A stretch of 64,000 bases of DNA from Vallitalea okinawensis (GCF_002964605.1 NZ_PQDH01000011.1:39864-103863), one strand, 5' to 3'; positions 7,758 to 16,775 are shown, counted from the stretch's first letter. Made by a program: numbers and translations. Notes: generated from the letters alone by a model not told the origin.

Positions 7758-7844
7758 ACTAGCATATATTATTTATTAGTAACATTTTACATAATTTTTT
7801 GAGGTGTGTTTTATGAAACACAAAAAAAGAGGAGGATCTGTTTT

Positions 7845-9926
7845 ATGATGTCAAGTAAAAAAAGAAGTTCAATTTTAGCCCTAGCCATGTTATTAGTGTT
7901 CTTATTCAGTCAAGTAATGGTTTATGCAGAGGATTCATTAATAACACGCTCCGAAGCAGAAGAGAAGTATAAATGGAATTTAACAGAGTTCTATGATACA
8001 AGAGAATTGTTTGAAGCAGATATGACAAAGTTAACAGAAGATTATCTACCTAAATTAGCTGAGTTCAAAGGAAAATTGAACACAGTAGATAATCTATTAG
8101 CTTATATAGAGTTAGATATTGAAGCATCTAAAATTATTGAAAAAGGTTATGTATTTGCTAATTTGTCATTAGATCTTAATCAATCAGATAGCAATGCGTC
8201 TGAGATGGCAAGTATCGCTGGAAGTGCATATAGTGAGTATTTACAAGCTGTATCCTTTGTTGAGCCAGAGTTACTATCATTAGATGAAGCGACTTTAGCT
8301 ACAGTATTGAGTGATCCTAAATTAGCAGAATACAAATTATATTTAGAGCAAATCATTATGCAAAAAGAACATATTCTTTCTGAAGAAGAAGAAGCTATTC
8401 TTTCAGGGTTATCTGAAGTATTGGGTGCACCAAGAAGTATTTTTGATAAAGTTCTTTATGGTGATTACGAATATCCTGTAATCAAGGACGCAGATGGAAA
8501 TGATTTAGTATTATCACCAGGTGTGTATTATAATATTCTTGATACTTCAACAGATAGAGATTTAAGAGAGCGTGCCTACTTAGCTCGTTATGAAAGTTAT
8601 GCTGACTATAACAATGCATTATCACAAATTTATATAACAGAAGTTAAGTCAAACGTCGCTACTGCAAAGATTAAGAAGTACGATTCTGCAATTGATGCAG
8701 CATTGTCAAGCGAGTTCGTTCCAAAATCAGTATACGATAACCTAGTTAGTGCAGTTAATGATAATTTAGAACCATTACATAAATACTATCAAATGAAAAA
8801 AGATGCTTTAGGTTATGAGGAATTACATGGTTACGACACATCCATTCCGTTAGTTAATGATTATAATATGGTATTACCTTATGATGATGGTGTTGAAATC
8901 ATTGGTAAAGGCCTGGATCCTCTCGGTGAGCAATACGTAAAAGATTTTTACAATGGTATCAACTCTAGATGGGTAGACGTATACGAAGATGAGAATAAAT
9001 ATACAGGTGGTTACCAATGGGGAACATATGGTATGCATCCATTCATCTTGATGAACTATGATAATACATTAGATTCAACATTAACTTTAGCACATGAGAT
9101 GGGTCATGCAATGAACACAAAGTATTCAAATGAAGCTCAAAATTATCTTAATGCAAATTATCCAATCTTTACTGCAGAGGTTGCATCTACAGTTAATGAA
9201 TTCTTAGTAATGGATTATTTAATTAAGAATGCTAAAGATGATGATGAAAAATTATTCTTATTAAATAAACAAATTGAAAACATACGTGGATCTATTTATG
9301 TTCAAGTTATGTTCTCAGAATTTGAAAAGACTATTCATGAAATGGTTGAAGCTGGGGAACCAGTATCTTCTGATACATTAAACAGCTTATGGGTAGAGCT
9401 TTTAGGCAAGTATTTCGGTGATGCTTATACAGTTGATGAAGCAGCTCAAGTAGGTTGGTCAAGAATTCCTCACTTCTATATGAATTTCTATGTTTATAAG
9501 TATGCAACTTCTATGGCTGCAGCTTATAAGATTGTTAATGATATCGTAGCGGAAGAAGATGGCGCTGTAGATAATTACTTAGAATTCTTAGCAGCTGGTG
9601 GCTCTGATTATCCAATCGAAGTACTAAAAGCTACAGGAGTAGATATGAACTCATCTGAACCTGTTGATGCAGTATTAGTTTACTTTGGAGAATTAGTAGA
9701 TGAAATGGATCTATTATTAAAAAAAGTAAGTGAAGAAGAAAAAGCTGAAACGAAAGCAGCTGTAGAGACAGCTGATACAACCACTTATGTAGTCCAAGGT
9801 GATGATGTATTATGGCAAATAGCAGAGCAATTCTCTACAACTTGGGAAGAAATTTCTCAGTTAAATAGCCTTGAAGATCCTAATATGATTTTCCCTGGCA
9901 TGGCATTAGTAGTACCTGCGCGGTAA
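7845..9926 (+). CDS. Secreted M3-family oligoendopeptidase (PepF-like) with C-terminal LysM
   Basis: A zinc metallopeptidase. With the ATG at 7845 (GAGGAGG 9 nt upstream) it has 693 residues. An in-frame GTG at 7806 lacks a good ribosome binding site. Residues 1-30 are a signal peptide with likely cleavage after VYA. The catalytic motif HEMGH is at about 417-421 and the third zinc ligand is probably E445 in the FTAEVAS stretch. The last ~45 residues (TTYVVQGDDVLWQIAEQFST onward) are a LysM peptidoglycan-binding domain. PepF enzymes are usually cytoplasmic, about 600 residues and without LysM, so this one probably acts on peptides at the wall. It has its own promoter and terminator. Confidence 0.92.
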   Translation: MMSSKKRSSILALAMLLVFLFSQVMVYAEDSLITRSEAEEKYKWNLTEFYDTRELFEADMTKLTEDYLPKLAEFKGKLNTVDNLLAYIELDIEASKIIEKGYVFANLSLDLNQSDSNASEMASIAGSAYSEYLQAVSFVEPELLSLDEATLATVLSDPKLAEYKLYLEQIIMQKEHILSEEEEAILSGLSEVLGAPRSIFDKVLYGDYEYPVIKDADGNDLVLSPGVYYNILDTSTDRDLRERAYLARYESYADYNNALSQIYITEVKSNVATAKIKKYDSAIDAALSSEFVPKSVYDNLVSAVNDNLEPLHKYYQMKKDALGYEELHGYDTSIPLVNDYNMVLPYDDGVEIIGKGLDPLGEQYVKDFYNGINSRWVDVYEDENKYTGGYQWGTYGMHPFILMNYDNTLDSTLTLAHEMGHAMNTKYSNEAQNYLNANYPIFTAEVASTVNEFLVMDYLIKNAKDDDEKLFLLNKQIENIRGSIYVQVMFSEFEKTIHEMVEAGEPVSSDTLNSLWVELLGKYFGDAYTVDEAAQVGWSRIPHFYMNFYVYKYATSMAAAYKIVNDIVAEEDGAVDNYLEFLAAGGSDYPIEVLKATGVDMNSSEPVDAVLVYFGELVDEMDLLLKKVSEEEKAETKAAVETADTTTYVVQGDDVLWQIAEQFSTTWEEISQLNSLEDPNMIFPGMALVVPAR

Positions 9927-9950
9927 TTAGTAATATAATATAGTATAGCT

Positions 9951-9988
9951 AAAAGGTATGGCGGAGGATATCCAGCATACCTTTTTTA
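9951..9988 (+). terminator. Rho-independent terminator after the peptidase
   Basis: AAAAGGTATG (9951-9960) pairs with CATACC plus T residues (9976-9987), with an inner GGATATCC element in the loop. Confidence 0.8.
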
Positions 9989-10181
9989 GAATTCATATAA
10001 ATTGCCGATACAAGGTTTATTTATCACAACTTTATCACATCCTTTTGCTATCATTAATTTTGAAAATAAGCAAGAGAGTATTATACCTCAAATCACTTTT
10101 CTTTTATAGTAAAATATGGTACTATGTTTAAACTAGGATAATATAGTCAAGAATACTTATAAAAACTAGAGAGGTATATAA

Positions 10182-10643
10182 ATGTTAAAAAGTAAAAAAT
10201 GTGTACTTTTTTATATTAGTTTATTTATTACTGTAGGAATTGCAGTACTGATTTTCATATTATCATCAAAACCGGCAGAAGTTTCTAATAGCCAGTCTTT
10301 ATGGGTGACTGAAAAATTACTATTTTGGTTTGATGAAGAAGATATATCAAAATACAACAGCTTAATTAGAACCTATGCCCATGCTTTTATATACTCTATT
10401 TTTGAGCTATCATTAATTTTTTTATTAAGAGTAATTAATTGGGGAACAAAAAGGATATTTAAAGTTTCTATATTAATAGTGGCTTTTTATGCTATATTTG
10501 ACGAGTTACACCAAAATTTCGTAGAGGGAAGAAGTACACAGTTATACGATGTAGCGGTCGATATGACAGGAGCTCTCATTGCATTTGGAGTATTTTGGTT
10601 AATATATATGATAGCAAATAGTAGAAAGAGTGATAATTTATAA
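10182..10643 (+). CDS. VanZ-family membrane protein
   Basis: 153 residues with about four transmembrane helices. The VanZ landmarks are present: an SSKP motif after the first helix, the R-x-x-AHAFIY segment in the second, DELHQNFVEGR in the loop, and D-V-x-VDMTGA in the last helix. VanZ proteins occur beside teicoplanin resistance genes and widely in cell-envelope loci; their reaction is not established. AGAGAGG precedes the ATG. It lies just upstream of the polysaccharide locus, and a decayed VanZ remnant lies at the far side of that locus (32220-32400). Confidence 0.85.
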   Translation: MLKSKKCVLFYISLFITVGIAVLIFILSSKPAEVSNSQSLWVTEKLLFWFDEEDISKYNSLIRTYAHAFIYSIFELSLIFLLRVINWGTKRIFKVSILIVAFYAIFDELHQNFVEGRSTQLYDVAVDMTGALIAFGVFWLIYMIANSRKSDNL

Positions 10644-10671
10644 TAGAATGATAAAATGAAAGAAAAACAGG

Positions 10672-10712
10672 TTATCTATTGCAAAAATATGTAAATGTGA
10701 TAAAATAGATAA
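10672..10712 (+). promoter_or_regulatory. Promoter of the polysaccharide locus, bracketed by a dyad
   Basis: TTGCAA (10679-10684), a 16-bp spacer and TAAAAT (10701-10706). A 9-bp inverted repeat, TTATCTATT (10672-10680) and AATAGATAA (10704-10712), overlaps both promoter elements and could be an operator. Confidence 0.5.
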
Positions 10713-10742
10713 TTAGAGACAGGGGTTAAGGATGGGGTTAAT

Positions 10743-12608
10743 ATGAAGTTAAAAAGAATCTATAAAACGCTGGTAATAGTAAGCATGGATATCCTATCCA
10801 TTCTAGTAGCTTATATTGCCGGTTTAATTTTCAGTACTCAAGTAGCGGAGTTAAGTGAAAATAGTATTCAGCGATATATGTTTTATATCTTGGTAGTTAT
10901 TCTAATTCAGTTAGTCATTTTAAGCCTATTCAAGTTGTACAGCAGCTTTTGGCATATGGCAGGAGTCCATGAGTTTATCAAAGGGTTCATTGGCTGTGTA
11001 ACGGGCTGGCTTCTTACTCTAATTCCATATTTCCTACTTAATTTAGATCAATCCTTCAAAACCATACTATTAGGGGGTATATTTACTCTAGTGTTAGTGT
11101 TAGGTTTTAGATGCTTTTTGAGAATTTATCGACGTATTATTAAAGCTTATAATCTTAATACTAAAGTAAATATGCAACGCACTTTAATCATTGGTGCAGG
11201 AGCAGGCGGTGTTCTTTTATTGAGGGAACTTAATAAGAGTGACAAAACAGATTTTAAACCAGTAGCTTTTATTGATGATGACCCTATGAAGTTAGGTAAG
11301 TACATATATGGCCTTCGCGTAGAAGGAACACGTAATGATATGATCAAAGTTATAGAAGGTAAAAAAATTGATGTTGTCATTGTAGCGATTCCCAGTTTAG
11401 GTGGACTAGTTAAAAAACAGATAATTGAGTATTGTCAAAAAAACGGTGTTAAAATTAAAATGATGCCAAGTATTGATGAGATTATATCTGATCGCTTTAG
11501 TATCAATCAAGTAAGAGATGTTGATGTAAAAGATTTGTTAGGCCGTGAACCTGTTAAACTTGACCACGAAGAGATAGAAGAATACCTGACAAATAAATGT
11601 GTATTAGTAACAGGTGGCGGTGGTTCTATTGGTTCTGAATTATGTCGACAGATTGCAAGGTTTAAACCTAAAAATCTCATAATTTTGGACATCTATGAAA
11701 ATAACGCATACGATATACAGAATGAATTAAAGGGTCTCTACCCGGACTTAGATTTAAAAGTATTAATAGCTTCAGTAAGGGATAAAAGAAGATTAGATAA
11801 AATTTTTAATGCTTATTCACCAGAAGTTGTTTTCCACGCAGCAGCACATAAGCATGTGCCATTAATGGAGGACAGTCCAGCAGAGGCTATCAAAAACAAT
11901 GTTATGGGTACGTTAAATACAGCTGAAATAGCTGATAAATATAAAGTAGAGAAGTTTATTCTAATATCTACAGATAAAGCTGTTAATCCAACCAATATCA
12001 TGGGCGCATCTAAGCGAATGTGTGAAATGATCATACAAGCTATCAATCTAAAGAGTAATACAGAATTTGCGGCAGTTCGATTTGGTAATGTTTTAGGAAG
12101 TAATGGTTCTGTTATTCCATTGTTTAAGAGACAGATTAAGCATGGAGGACCAGTAACAGTTACTCATGAGGAAATTACAAGGTACTTTATGCTGATTCCA
12201 GAGGCAGCTCAACTTGTATTACAAGCGGCAGCTTATGCAAACGGTGGCGAAATCTTTGTCCTCAATATGGGCAGCCCTGTTAAGATCTATGATTTAGCCT
12301 GTCAGCTAATTAGATTATCTGGACTAGAGCCTCATAAAGATATCGAAGTCAAAGTCACTGGTTTAAGACCAGGTGAAAAACTGTATGAAGAACTTCTTAT
12401 GGATGAAGAAGGTTTAAAAGAAACAAAACATAAAAAAATCTTCATTGGTCGACCATCCCGTTTTGATCTGGATACACTAAAAGGTCAAATAGAGTATTTA
12501 TTACATATAGCTGAACACGAAGAGAGTATGATTTTCGATAAGGTAGAAGAATTAGTACCAACATACATTAGAAAAAATACTGAGCTAGTGGCAGTAACAG
12601 TTGAATAA
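10743..12608 (+). CDS. Membrane nucleoside-diphosphate-sugar 4,6-dehydratase (CapD/PglF type)
   Basis: 621 residues. Four transmembrane helices (about 10-130), then a CoA-binding-like Rossmann domain (LIIGAGAGGVLLLREL, near 148), then a CapD short-chain dehydrogenase domain from about 287 with VLVTGGGGSIGSELCRQ. The active-site stretch STDKAVNPTNIMGASKR has the Thr-Asp-Lys triad and Met in place of the usual Tyr, as in PglF and other UDP-GlcNAc 4,6-dehydratases. It makes the 4-keto-6-deoxy sugar used by the DegT aminotransferase downstream, probably for a bacillosamine-type first sugar. It is the first gene of the Wzx/Wzy-type locus. Confidence 0.9.
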   Translation: MKLKRIYKTLVIVSMDILSILVAYIAGLIFSTQVAELSENSIQRYMFYILVVILIQLVILSLFKLYSSFWHMAGVHEFIKGFIGCVTGWLLTLIPYFLLNLDQSFKTILLGGIFTLVLVLGFRCFLRIYRRIIKAYNLNTKVNMQRTLIIGAGAGGVLLLRELNKSDKTDFKPVAFIDDDPMKLGKYIYGLRVEGTRNDMIKVIEGKKIDVVIVAIPSLGGLVKKQIIEYCQKNGVKIKMMPSIDEIISDRFSINQVRDVDVKDLLGREPVKLDHEEIEEYLTNKCVLVTGGGGSIGSELCRQIARFKPKNLIILDIYENNAYDIQNELKGLYPDLDLKVLIASVRDKRRLDKIFNAYSPEVVFHAAAHKHVPLMEDSPAEAIKNNVMGTLNTAEIADKYKVEKFILISTDKAVNPTNIMGASKRMCEMIIQAINLKSNTEFAAVRFGNVLGSNGSVIPLFKRQIKHGGPVTVTHEEITRYFMLIPEAAQLVLQAAAYANGGEIFVLNMGSPVKIYDLACQLIRLSGLEPHKDIEVKVTGLRPGEKLYEELLMDEEGLKETKHKKIFIGRPSRFDLDTLKGQIEYLLHIAEHEESMIFDKVEELVPTYIRKNTELVAVTVE

Positions 12609-12631
12609 AAAAAGTCAAAGAGAAGTTATTT

Positions 12632-12674
12632 AGGTAGTGTACTGCATAGATCTTTGTAGAAACACTACCTGTTT
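12632..12674 (+). terminator. Hairpin between dehydratase and loaP, possible attenuator
   Basis: AGGTAGTGT (12632-12640) pairs perfectly with ACACTACCT (12662-12670), followed by GTTTT. The U-tract is short, so it may be a partial terminator that limits read-through into loaP. Confidence 0.5.
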
Positions 12675-12715
12675 TACGGAATAGGGTCATGTAATTTTGA
12701 GGGGGATATACAAAT

Positions 12716-13243
12716 ATGTGGGGTAATGAAGATTTGAAGGCTTGGTACGCTCTGTTTGTATTAGGGGGACAAGAAGAGAAGGTAAAAAAAAGTCTTGATG
12801 CGGAATATGGTAATGAAATGGAAGTAATCATTCCAACAAGGCAACTTAGAGAAAGAAAAGCAGGACAATGGTATCAAGTTAAAAGAAAGTTGTTTCCAGG
12901 TTATGTACTTATAAAGAGCAAGATGACTGTTGAAACGTACTATCAGATAAAAGATACACCTGGCTTAATTAAACTACTTAGAGATGAAGAGGAACCACTT
13001 AAGATTCAAGATGAAGAATTAGAAGTACTCAATATACTTATTAAAAATAGAGAAGGGAACATAGGGATCTCTATTCTATTCAAGGAAAATGACCAGGTGA
13101 AAGTGGTAGATGGCCCACTGGTTGGGTTAGAAGGCTTGATCAAAGACATAAACAAAAGAAAAGGTAGAGCTAAAGTAAAGTTACAGTTTTTAGGTGAAGA
13201 AAGAGTTATTGATTTAGGAATTGAATTGGTAGACAAAATCTAA
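12716..13243 (+). CDS. loaP: NusG-family processive antiterminator (LoaP-like)
   Basis: 175 residues: an NGN domain (residues ~8-105: WYALFVLGGQEEKVKKSL, RKLFPGYVLIKSKM, PGLIKLL) and a C-terminal KOW domain (~122-172: FKENDQVKVVDGPLVGLEGL). It is a specialised paralogue, not housekeeping NusG: it lies inside a glycan locus and is followed directly by a structured leader. LoaP proteins bind RNA polymerase and a leader RNA hairpin and let long polysaccharide or antibiotic operons be transcribed past terminators. GAGGGGG lies upstream of the ATG. The assignment to LoaP and not to another NusG paralogue rests on context and Gram-positive origin. Confidence 0.85.
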   Translation: MWGNEDLKAWYALFVLGGQEEKVKKSLDAEYGNEMEVIIPTRQLRERKAGQWYQVKRKLFPGYVLIKSKMTVETYYQIKDTPGLIKLLRDEEEPLKIQDEELEVLNILIKNREGNIGISILFKENDQVKVVDGPLVGLEGLIKDINKRKGRAKVKLQFLGEERVIDLGIELVDKI

Positions 13244-13278
13244 AGCTTCTAGTAGGTGTTTCGGCCCTACTAGAAGCT
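13244..13278 (+). promoter_or_regulatory. Strong leader hairpin, candidate LoaP recognition element
   Basis: A perfect 13-bp stem (13244-13256 with 13266-13278) starts at the base after the loaP stop codon and has a 9-nt loop. No U-tract follows, so it is unlikely to be a terminator. Confidence 0.55.
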
Positions 13279-13602
13279 GACGAGGTTATAGAATAATACT
13301 GGGTAGCATGATGGGGATTCATGTGAATGGGCGGAGCTATGCCCTGATTTGCGATGAATGTTGAAATGGAGTTTGGGTGAGTAGTGACGTGGTTAAATAC
13401 AGTAGTGGCAATAGTTGTGAGTGTTGTGATAGGGTGGAATACAGGCTAACCAATGTGTGTTTTGAAGCCTTGCAACTGTTGATATTACTTAGGTAGAAGT
13501 GTGTTTGTAGCAATATACATAAAGGGTTCGTAGGGAGCGACGCCCTCGTCGTTCTGAAAGATAAGCCCATATGCTTACATAATTTGAAAGGAGAATCATC
13601 AT
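13244..13602 (+). promoter_or_regulatory. G-rich structured leader between loaP and the glycan genes
   Basis: About 360 bases without a gene. The plus strand is much richer in G than its surroundings (many GTG, GGG and GTTG words). It holds the 13-bp hairpin at 13244-13278, a small GGGC/GCCC hairpin near 13329-13344, and an 8-bp stem at 13535-13554. The last overlaps an alternative AGGG/CCCT pairing at 13532-13546, so two folds exclude each other. This fits a leader RNA acted on by LoaP. Confidence 0.5.
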
Positions 13603-14844
13603 ATGAAAATACCATTTTCTCCTCCAGATATTTCAGAAGCAGAAATAGCTGAGGTTGTAGATACTTTAAAGTCTGGCTGGATTACAACTGGACCTAAAAC
13701 GAAATTATTGGAAAAGAAAATTGCTGAATATACAAATACTTCAAAAGCAGTATGTCTTAACTCAGCTACTGCGGCTATGGAGATGACACTTAGATTGTTA
13801 GGTGTAGGTCCAGGAGATGAGGTTATCACTTCAGCTTATACCTATTCAGCCTCTGCAAGTATTATCCATCATGTTGGAGCGAAAATTGTACTTGTGGATA
13901 CGGTTAAAGACTCCTTTCAAATGGATTATGAAAAGTTGGGTCAAGCCATTACAGAGAAAACAAAAGCAATTATTCCTGTAGATATAGCAGGGCTAATGTG
14001 TGACTATGATAAGGTATTCGAAGTAGTTAACAGCAAAAAAGAACTGTTCACTCCATCAAATGATTTACAAAAGGCATTTGATAGAGTGATTGTATTAGCT
14101 GATGCAGCCCATTCATTTGGCGCTACTTTTAAAGGAAAACAGAGCGGAGAAGTTGCAGATTTCACATGCTTCTCATTCCATGCAGTAAAGAATTTAACTA
14201 CTGCTGAGGGTGGAGCAGTTACTTGGAGAGATATTCCTGGTTTTGATAATGAAGAGATATATAAAGAATTTATGTTACTATCCCTTCATGGCCAGTCAAA
14301 GGATGCATTAGCCAAGACAAAGCTAGGGGCATGGGAATATGATATTGTTTATCCGGCTTATAAGTGTAATATGACAGATCTAATGGCATCTCTGGGATTA
14401 GTGCAATTACAGAGATATCCTGAGATATTGAAAAGAAGAAAAGAAATTATCGAAATGTATGATAAAGCTTTAGAAGGTAGTGGTATTGTAAGCTTAAAAC
14501 ATTTTGATGATGAGTCATCATCAAGTGGACATTTATATTTAGTTAGATTAACTGGAAAAGATGAAGAGTATAGAAATGATGTAATTGTAAAAATGGCTGA
14601 GAAGGGAATTGCAACTAATGTTCATTACAAGCCGTTACCTATGCATACAGCATATAAGAATTTTGGATTTGATATAAAAGATTATCCGAATGTATTTGAT
14701 ATGTATAAGAATGAGATTACATTACCACTTCATACTTTGCTTACGAATGAGGAAGTTGAGTATGTGACTAGTGGTTTAAAAGAAATTCTTAGAAAAAATA
14801 GAAATGTTAGTTTAGAAGTAACTGTTACTTCAGATGCAGAGTAA
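13603..14844 (+). CDS. DegT/DnrJ/EryC1/StrS-family PLP sugar aminotransferase
   Basis: 413 residues, normal family length. It starts with the classic IPFSPPDISEAEIAEV. The PLP lysine is K196 in FHAVKNLTTAEGG and the cofactor aspartate is D167 in LADAAHSFGA. It probably transfers an amino group to C4 of the UDP-4-keto-6-deoxy sugar made by the CapD-type enzyme, as PglE does in bacillosamine synthesis; the substrate is inferred from context. AAGGAG lies before the ATG. It is the first structural gene after the LoaP leader. No acetyltransferase of the PglD type was found nearby. Confidence 0.9.
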   Translation: MKIPFSPPDISEAEIAEVVDTLKSGWITTGPKTKLLEKKIAEYTNTSKAVCLNSATAAMEMTLRLLGVGPGDEVITSAYTYSASASIIHHVGAKIVLVDTVKDSFQMDYEKLGQAITEKTKAIIPVDIAGLMCDYDKVFEVVNSKKELFTPSNDLQKAFDRVIVLADAAHSFGATFKGKQSGEVADFTCFSFHAVKNLTTAEGGAVTWRDIPGFDNEEIYKEFMLLSLHGQSKDALAKTKLGAWEYDIVYPAYKCNMTDLMASLGLVQLQRYPEILKRRKEIIEMYDKALEGSGIVSLKHFDDESSSSGHLYLVRLTGKDEEYRNDVIVKMAEKGIATNVHYKPLPMHTAYKNFGFDIKDYPNVFDMYKNEITLPLHTLLTNEEVEYVTSGLKEILRKNRNVSLEVTVTSDAE

Positions 14845-14938
14845 GACTTATTATATATATTAGTAAATGTTTTTTGTCAATTATGAAGAATGTATTGGTT
14901 TGAAACATAGAATTTTGTTGAAGGGGTTAGGGAACGAA

Positions 14939-15682
14939 ATGATATTAAAAAAATGGGACGATTTACCCGAAGATATGAAAAATGAAAAGGTTAAAAAGTA
15001 TTATGAGGTTTTATATAAAAAACGCTTCAACTTATTTACTAAACGTATATTTGATATAGTAGTGGCTATTTTTACTTTTTTTGTTCTTTCCCCTGCATTT
15101 ATTATTATTAGTATTGCTATCAAATTAGACTCAAAAGGACCGATCATGTTTCGTCAAATTAGAGTAACACAATACGGGAAAGAATTTAGGATATTTAAGT
15201 TCAGAACTATGGTAAATAATGCTGACAAGATTGGCACACAGGTAACTACAAAAAATGATAATAGGATCACTAAGACTGGAACAATCTTAAGGAAATTTAG
15301 ACTGGATGAATTCCCACAATTATTTAACATTATCTCTGGTGATATGAGTTTTGTAGGGACAAGACCAGAAGTTTCTAAATATGTTGAGAGATATACAGAT
15401 GTGATGATAGCCACGCTACTTTTACCGGCTGGAGTGACTTCAGAGGCGAGCATCCAATATAAAAATGAAGAACTGCTATTGTCTAATTCTGATAATATTG
15501 ATGAAACCTATTTAAAAGAAGTGCTACCTGAGAAGATGAAATATAACTTAACAAGTATAGAAGAATTTAGTTTTTGGGGAGAAGTTATGACAATGATTAG
15601 GACTGTGATAGCTGTTATTAAGAGGGACAATAAAAATACTTTTGAAAAAGTAACTGTAAATAAAAGTGAGGTAAATATGTAA
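14939..15682 (+). CDS. Initiating sugar-phosphate transferase (PglC/WbaP type)
   Basis: 247 residues from the ATG at 14939, which has AGGGA-type spacing; an in-frame ATG at 14867 has no ribosome binding site. One hydrophobic segment, KRIFDIVVAIFTFFVLSPAF (about residues 35-54), forms the re-entrant membrane helix. KLDSKGPIMFRQIRV, FRIFKFRTM and RLDEFPQLFNI with the catalytic Asp-Glu pair, then SFVGTRPE, define a monotopic phosphoglycosyl transferase. It would load the first sugar phosphate on undecaprenyl phosphate. With the dehydratase and aminotransferase it forms a PglF-PglE-PglC-like start module. The stop overlaps the next start in TAATG. Confidence 0.9.
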   Translation: MILKKWDDLPEDMKNEKVKKYYEVLYKKRFNLFTKRIFDIVVAIFTFFVLSPAFIIISIAIKLDSKGPIMFRQIRVTQYGKEFRIFKFRTMVNNADKIGTQVTTKNDNRITKTGTILRKFRLDEFPQLFNIISGDMSFVGTRPEVSKYVERYTDVMIATLLLPAGVTSEASIQYKNEELLLSNSDNIDETYLKEVLPEKMKYNLTSIEEFSFWGEVMTMIRTVIAVIKRDNKNTFEKVTVNKSEVNM

Positions 15683-16431
15683 TGGAAGATTTAATTTCAA
15701 TAATAACACCAACATATAATTGTGGTAAATTTATTAGTGAAACAATAGAATCCGTACTTAATCAGTCATATCAGAATTGGGAAATGATTATTCTTGATGA
15801 TTGCTCTACCGATAACACAAAAGAAGTTGTAGCTAAATATTCCAAAGTAGATAGTCGAATTAAATACTATCTGTTTGAATCGAACTCAGGAGCTGCAAGA
15901 GCAAGAACAAAAGCTATGGAGTTGGCAAAAGGTAAATATAATGCTTTCTTGGATAGTGATGATTTATGGACTGAGGATAAGTTAGAACGACAGTTATATT
16001 TCATGAAAAAGAACAATTATGCATTCACATGTACTGCTTATGAACAGATTGATGAGATAGGAAACCTTTTAAATAAAAAGATTCAGACAAAAATAAAAAC
16101 CGACTATAATGGAGTTTTGTTAAGTTGTCCTATAGGTAATTCGACTGTTATGTATGATGTTGAGAGACTAGGAAAATTTACTGTTCCTAATATACGAAAA
16201 CGAAATGATGATGCTTTATGGTTACAGATACTTAAGAAAGAAAAGCATATTTACGGAATGTCAGAAGTTTTGATGAGGTATAGAGTTAGAACAAATTCTA
16301 TATCGAGTAATAAAATAGGATTAATTAAGTATCATTGGCAATTATACAGAGAGATCGAACATCTGTCAATTATTCGCTCAACATTTCATATATGTTACTG
16401 GGTGTTCTTAAAAATATTTAAGATAAAGTAG
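15682..16431 (+). CDS. Glycosyltransferase family 2
   Basis: 249 residues, GT-A fold. SIITPTYNCGKFISETIESV opens the fold, DDCSTDNT binds the nucleotide, and FLDSDDLWTEDKL carries the DxD metal site at about residues 93-98. The C-terminal end is hydrophobic (ICYWVFLKIFKIK), perhaps for membrane contact. It overlaps the upstream gene by one base. It would add an early sugar to the lipid-linked unit; the sugar cannot be told from sequence. Confidence 0.9.
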   Translation: MEDLISIITPTYNCGKFISETIESVLNQSYQNWEMIILDDCSTDNTKEVVAKYSKVDSRIKYYLFESNSGAARARTKAMELAKGKYNAFLDSDDLWTEDKLERQLYFMKKNNYAFTCTAYEQIDEIGNLLNKKIQTKIKTDYNGVLLSCPIGNSTVMYDVERLGKFTVPNIRKRNDDALWLQILKKEKHIYGMSEVLMRYRVRTNSISSNKIGLIKYHWQLYREIEHLSIIRSTFHICYWVFLKIFKIK

Positions 16432-16775
16432 GGGACAACTAAGAGATAAAATTAACAATAGTAGGAACTAGGTATTTAGCTTTTCTAATTATGTTCTTTC
16501 ATTCCAGCATTTGATATTATCGAAGAAAAAGTAGATATGATTAATAATAAAAAATCTCCTATCATTGATAAGGAAATTGGAGAATATCTTGCAACTTAAG
16601 GAAGTAGTTTAAAAGAATAGGGTAGTGGCTATCTTTTTTACTTGGTCAAATTTGCTGTTTGGTTATTAAAAAGTTGATTTATGTAAAAAGATACTACAAA
16701 AATTAGCAAAAAGTATTCTGTTTTAAGAAAGCAAAGACATCGTTCTTGGTGCGATATAGTGGAGGAAATTTATCT
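16432..16775. other. Intergenic gap with decayed gene
   Basis: Contains a remnant of a UDP-glucose 6-dehydrogenase gene (16446-16599) and then AT-rich sequence with a GGAGG site for the 16776 start. No other feature was recognised. Confidence 0.5.
16446..16599 (+). pseudogene. Remnant of a UDP-glucose/UDP-sugar 6-dehydrogenase gene
   Basis: Reading from 16446 gives IKLTIVGTRYLAFLI, a degraded version of the NAD-binding start KITIxGTGYVGL. After a frame change, AFDIIEEKVDMINNKKSPII and DKEIGEYLAT match the next conserved part of short-type Ugd enzymes (EKVDxINNxxSPIxDKEIEEYL). Only the first ~55 codons survive. The type differs from the intact long TuaD-like dehydrogenase at 28626, so this is not a copy of it. 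Confidence 0.7.

Larger units (their letters stand above)
7477..7844. other. Intergenic region with terminator and promoter
   Basis: Very AT-rich. It holds the terminator of the MerR-type gene at 7497-7545 and the promoter of the peptidase gene at 7729-7757. Nothing else was recognised. Confidence 0.6.

Noticed and set aside
13244..13278. Hairpin after loaP as a simple terminator
   Set aside because: No U-tract follows, and termination here would isolate loaP from the operon that it is expected to serve; a regulatory RNA role is more likely.
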